A stretch of 64,000 nucleotides of DNA from Ferruginibacter sp. (GTDB lineage Bacteria > Bacteroidota > Bacteroidia > Chitinophagales > Chitinophagaceae). Below are positions 60,452 through 64,000 of this stretch, in pieces. The stretch is taken from the NCBI GenBank assembly GCA_019638575.1, contig JAHBTN010000001.1, positions 306,646-370,645 on the forward strand, read 5' to 3'. The position numbers and the translations under genes were made by a program. Each line of letters opens with the position of its first letter. The stretch's first letter is position 1. Below the pieces are notes generated by a model. That model worked only from the letters and a program-made list of their open reading frames with translations. It was not told where the DNA came from and made no database searches.

Positions 60452-63400
60452 ATGTCATTAACTCTTAGCAACAAAGTACGTATAGTTACTGCTGCCTCCC
60501 TTTTTGATGGGCACGATGCAGCCATCAATATCATGCGCCGCATCATGCAGGCCAAGGGCGCCGAAATTATTCACCTGGGCCACAACCGCAGCGTAGCCGA
60601 AATAGTGGAGTGTGCCATTGAAGAAGATGTGCAGGGCATTGCTATCACCAGTTACCAGGGCGGCCATGTAGAGTTTTTTAAATACATGAAAGACCTGCTT
60701 GATGAAAACGGTTGCGGACATATTAAGATTTTTGGTGGCGGTGGCGGCACCATATTACCATCAGAAATTGAAGAACTGCATAACTACGGCATCACCAGGA
60801 TATACAGCCCCGATGATGGAAGAAAGATGGGCCTTGAAGGCATGATTGAAGATGTGGTAAAAACCTGCGACTTTAGCCTGAATGGAAATGGAGATTATCA
60901 AACACCCATGACATTAGGAGAAGTGCATGATGTAAGAAAGATTGCCCGTGAAATAACTAATGCCGAAAATGGAATAGCGCCTGCAAACGAACATACTGCG
61001 CCAACAAAAAAAATTCCCGTGTTGGGTTTTACAGGAACCGGCGGTGCAGGAAAATCTTCGGTAACAGATGAAATTGTTCGCCGCTTTTTAAACGCATATA
61101 CCGATAAAACCATTGCTGTTATTTCTGTTGATCCTTCAAAGAAAAAAACAGGTGGCGCTTTGCTCGGCGACAGGATACGGATGAATTCTATCTCATCGCC
61201 ACGGGCATATATGCGTAGCCTGGCAACAAGAGAAAGCGACAAAGCATTAAGCGAACACGTGCAGGAAGCCATTGATATTTGCAAAGCCGCTAACTACGAC
61301 CTGGTAATTTTAGAAAGCGCCGGCGTAGGCCAAAGCGATGCTTCCATTTTAGATTATGTAGATGTGAGTATGTACGTGATGACGCCTGAATACGGCGCCC
61401 CATCACAATTAGAAAAAATAAATATGCTTGATTATGCAGATGTTATTTGTTTAAACAAATTTGATAAAGCCGGCGCATTAGACGCACTGCATGATGTACG
61501 CAAGCAATACAAACGCAACCATACTTTGTTTAATGCTAAAGATGAGGATCTGCCAGTTGTAGGCACTATTGCTGCACAATTTAATGATGCCGGCGTAAAT
61601 GAATTGTTTGAAAGGCTGATGGAAAAAATTGCGGCAAAAACAGGTGTGAAGTTTCATGGAGATATCATTCATCATCCACACAAAAAAGATACATTCAGCC
61701 AGTCAACAATCATTCCTCCCAAACGGGTGAGATACCTGAGTGAGATTGCGGAAACTATTGCTGATTATGATGCATGGGTGAATGAGCAGGCAGCTATTGC
61801 ATCAAAACTATACCAGCTTGATGGTACTCTATTATATGCAGCTGCATTATCTGCAACTGTAATAGATGAACTGCAAAAATTAAAATCATCTTTAGAAGGG
61901 CAACTAAACCCCCAGTGTAAAAAATTAATTGAAAGCTGGCCGCTGGTTGTTGATCGGTATAAAAAAGAGTTTTACGAATTTAAAGTAAGGGATAAGATAA
62001 TTAAGCAACCACTTACCTATAAAAGTTTATCTGGTACGGTGTTATCAAAAGTTATCTTACCAAAATATAAAGACTGGGGCGATATTTTAAAATGGCAGTT
62101 GCAGGAAAATGTGCCCGGCGAATTTCCTTATACTGCAGGTGTGTTTCCTTTAAAGCGTGAAGGCGAAGACCCAACCAGGATGTTTGCCGGCGAAGGCGGA
62201 CCCGAAAGAACCAACAAGCGGTTTCACTATGTGAGTGTGGGGCAGCCTGCAAAGCGCCTTAGCACTGCGTTTGACAGTGTTACCTTATATGGCGAAGATC
62301 CCGGCCACCGGCCGGATATTTATGGCAAAGTTGGTAACAGTGGCGTAAGTATTGCCACTGTTGATGATGCAAAAAAATTGTACAGTGGTTTTGATTTGTG
62401 TGATCCTAAAACATCTGTAAGCATGACCATCAATGGCCCGGCTCCCATACTATTGGCATTTTTTATGAATGCCGCCATTGACCAGCAATGCGAAAAATAT
62501 ATTATTGAAAACAATTTAAAAGAAGAAGTAAACAAAAAGATTGAATCTTTATATACTGTAGAAACACTTCCAAAATATGTAGGTACAGATGGTAAAGAAA
62601 TTGTACCTGCAAAAGGCAATTTGCAGGGAGCTTTACCCGAAGGCAATGATGGGTTGGGTTTACGCCTGCTTGGCTTAAGCGGCAAAGATGTTTTGCCGGC
62701 CGATGTGTATGAAACTATAAAAGCAAAAGCCCTTGCAACCGTACGTGGTACAGTACAGGCCGATATTTTAAAAGAAGACCAGGCACAAAACACATGTATC
62801 TTTTCAACTGAGTTTGCGCTTAAGCTGATGGGTGATGTGCAGGAATATTTTATAAACAATGCCGTGCAAAATTTTTACAGTGTAAGCATCAGCGGTTATC
62901 ACATTGCAGAAGCCGGCGCCAACCCCATTACTCAATTGGCTTTCACTTTATCGAACGGGTTTACTTATGTAGAATATTATTTAAGTCGGGGAATGAATAT
63001 TGATGATTTTGCTCCCAACCTTTCGTTTTTCTTTAGCAATGGAATGGACCCCGAGTACAGTGTGATAGGCCGTGTTGCCCGCCGTATATGGGCAAAAGCC
63101 ATGAAGAATAAATACAAAGCCAACAGCCGTTCGCAAAAATTAAAATACCATATCCAAACTTCTGGCCGCAGCCTGCATGCCCAGGAAATTGACTTTAATG
63201 ACATACGCACCACTTTACAGGCGCTGTATGCCATTTACGATAATTGCAATTCGCTGCATACAAATGCATACGACGAAGCCATTACCACTCCTACCGAAGA
63301 AAGTGTACGAAGGGCCATGGCCATACAGTTAATTATTAACAGGGAGTTGGGTACTGCAAAAAATGAAAATCCCAACCAGGGTTCATTTTTAATTGAAGAA

Positions 63401-63844
63401 CTTACCGATATAGTGGAAGAAGCCGTGATGGCCGAATTTAACCGCATCACCGAAAGGGGCGGTGTGTTAGGCGCTATGGAACGCATGTACCAACGCAACA
63501 AAATACAAGAAGAAAGCCTGTATTACGAAACTTTGAAACATACCGGCGAATACCCCATTGTTGGCGTAAACACTTTTCTGAATAAAAAAGGCAGCCCCAC
63601 AATTTTACCAACCGAAGTTATTCGTTCTACTACCGATGAAAAAGAATTCCAGATAAAAACACTACAGGCTTTTCATAAACGCCATGCTGATAAAGCAGCC
63701 GAAATGCTTAAACGATTACAGCAAGCTGCCGTAAACAATGAAAATATTTTTGCAGAGCTGATGGAGACGGTAAAGTATTGTTCGCTGGGGCAAATAACTA
63801 ATGCATTGTATGCTGTAGGCGGGCAATACAGGAGGAATATGTAA
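60452..63844 (+). CDS. icmF: IcmF, fused isobutyryl-CoA mutase
   Basis: 1130-residue coenzyme B12 enzyme that fuses, in order, a cobalamin-binding domain (about 1-145; axial His21 in [12 protein letters not shown]), a G-protein chaperone (about 180-410; Walker [10 protein letters not shown] near 195, [10 protein letters not shown]) and the mutase TIM barrel (about 560-1080; [14 protein letters not shown] with His817). The order and the DGHDAAI form of the B12 motif are those of IcmF, which interconverts isobutyryl-CoA and butyryl-CoA, rather than methylmalonyl-CoA mutase. The built-in GTPase gates cofactor loading and repair. Full length. No terminator is evident in the remaining 156 AT-rich bases of the window. 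Confidence 0.94.
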   Translation: MSLTLSNKVRIVTAASLFDGHDAAINIMRRIMQAKGAEIIHLGHNRSVAEIVECAIEEDVQGIAITSYQGGHVEFFKYMKDLLDENGCGHIKIFGGGGGTILPSEIEELHNYGITRIYSPDDGRKMGLEGMIEDVVKTCDFSLNGNGDYQTPMTLGEVHDVRKIAREITNAENGIAPANEHTAPTKKIPVLGFTGTGGAGKSSVTDEIVRRFLNAYTDKTIAVISVDPSKKKTGGALLGDRIRMNSISSPRAYMRSLATRESDKALSEHVQEAIDICKAANYDLVILESAGVGQSDASILDYVDVSMYVMTPEYGAPSQLEKINMLDYADVICLNKFDKAGALDALHDVRKQYKRNHTLFNAKDEDLPVVGTIAAQFNDAGVNELFERLMEKIAAKTGVKFHGDIIHHPHKKDTFSQSTIIPPKRVRYLSEIAETIADYDAWVNEQAAIASKLYQLDGTLLYAAALSATVIDELQKLKSSLEGQLNPQCKKLIESWPLVVDRYKKEFYEFKVRDKIIKQPLTYKSLSGTVLSKVILPKYKDWGDILKWQLQENVPGEFPYTAGVFPLKREGEDPTRMFAGEGGPERTNKRFHYVSVGQPAKRLSTAFDSVTLYGEDPGHRPDIYGKVGNSGVSIATVDDAKKLYSGFDLCDPKTSVSMTINGPAPILLAFFMNAAIDQQCEKYIIENNLKEEVNKKIESLYTVETLPKYVGTDGKEIVPAKGNLQGALPEGNDGLGLRLLGLSGKDVLPADVYETIKAKALATVRGTVQADILKEDQAQNTCIFSTEFALKLMGDVQEYFINNAVQNFYSVSISGYHIAEAGANPITQLAFTLSNGFTYVEYYLSRGMNIDDFAPNLSFFFSNGMDPEYSVIGRVARRIWAKAMKNKYKANSRSQKLKYHIQTSGRSLHAQEIDFNDIRTTLQALYAIYDNCNSLHTNAYDEAITTPTEESVRRAMAIQLIINRELGTAKNENPNQGSFLIEELTDIVEEAVMAEFNRITERGGVLGAMERMYQRNKIQEESLYYETLKHTGEYPIVGVNTFLNKKGSPTILPTEVIRSTTDEKEFQIKTLQAFHKRHADKAAEMLKRLQQAAVNNENIFAELMETVKYCSLGQITNALYAVGGQYRRNM

Positions 63845-64000
63845 ATAGTATCGGCTCTTAAAACTTTTTTCTTTTATTTACTTTTAAAATAATAAATAGT
63901 ATGTTTTTATAGTTGTTTCTAATAAAATTTCCATATAGTTTATTTTATTTTCATACTATTTAAGAAAATCATTTGAATTGTTCATCTTAAAAACAAGTAA
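63845..64000. other. AT-rich tail of the window
   Basis: 156 bases after icmF with no open frame, hairpin with T-run or promoter that I can support. It is probably intergenic. Confidence 0.5.

Noticed and set aside
62320-62859. Minus-strand open frame of 179 codons inside icmF
   Set aside because: Antisense shadow of the mutase domain, rich in Ser and Lys-Pro, with no start context or family.

Overview
The window looks like a chromosomal segment of a Gram-negative Bacteroidota bacterium, most likely family Chitinophagaceae or a close relative (placement inferred from gene content, not from a search). Signs are: AT-rich DNA with little Shine-Dalgarno signal; Bacteroidota-type -7 promoter elements (TAnnTTTG); a fused LpxC-FabZ; the type IX secretion (T9SS) regulator PorX; three secreted proteins with T9SS C-terminal sorting domains; GLPGLI and carboxypeptidase-regulatory/TonB-receptor-like proteins; and a fused IcmF mutase. 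I see no prophage, insertion sequence, CRISPR array or rRNA operon. Most of it is ordinary core genome.

Layout. 1-7.7 kb: RNase G; an XRE-type regulator with a 10-base G run near its 3' end, divergent from a small cysteine-containing secreted protein, a GLPGLI protein and a large outer-membrane barrel protein; then trigger factor and tRNA-Leu(TAG) on the minus strand. 7.8-15.7 kb: Rel/SpoT ppGpp enzyme, a small helical protein, acyl-CoA dehydrogenase, a membrane-anchored helix-hairpin-helix protein, a PhnP-like metallo-hydrolase, a small conserved protein and PorX. 15.9-24.1 kb: lipid A block (HD phosphohydrolase, lpxD, a DUF5686-type outer-membrane protein, lpxC-fabZ, lpxA, a solo ABC ATPase). 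24.1-37.9 kb: alanine dehydrogenase, tsaE, copper-type P-ATPase, RecQ, LTA-synthase-like phosphatase-fold protein, HerA-like ATPase (DUF853), di-haem peroxidase, OmpR-type regulator, RuvB, and a DUF937-OmpA protein. 38.1-49.6 kb: LytS/LytTR two-component pair with an M28 peptidase, a three-gene FkbM/glycosyltransferase cluster, an ABC-F protein, a PAS histidine kinase and a DUF5009-like acyltransferase. 49.6-58.9 kb: three T9SS cargo proteins, including an M1 metallopeptidase and a 1507-residue protein with about 400 residues of Asp-rich calcium-binding repeats. 58.9-64 kb: RsmA, a small outer-membrane barrel protein and IcmF.

How the parts fit. The lpx genes make the first lipid A intermediates, and FabZ links them to fatty-acid synthesis. 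PorX controls T9SS, which would export the three cargo proteins encoded 35 kb away. Rel, trigger factor, RNase G, TsaE, RsmA, ABC-F, RuvB and RecQ are housekeeping functions of translation and genome upkeep.

No clear new defence or mobile system was found. The observations most worth a second look are: the homopolymer-bearing regulator facing the peptide/GLPGLI/barrel operon; a repeated arrangement in which a perfect -7 promoter element ends 3-5 bases before the start codon (MBL hydrolase, tsaE, copA, peroxidase, LytS kinase, rsmA), predicting leaderless mRNAs; a DUF937 domain tethered through the inner membrane to an OmpA peptidoglycan-binding domain; and an outer-membrane protein gene inserted between lpxD and lpxC.
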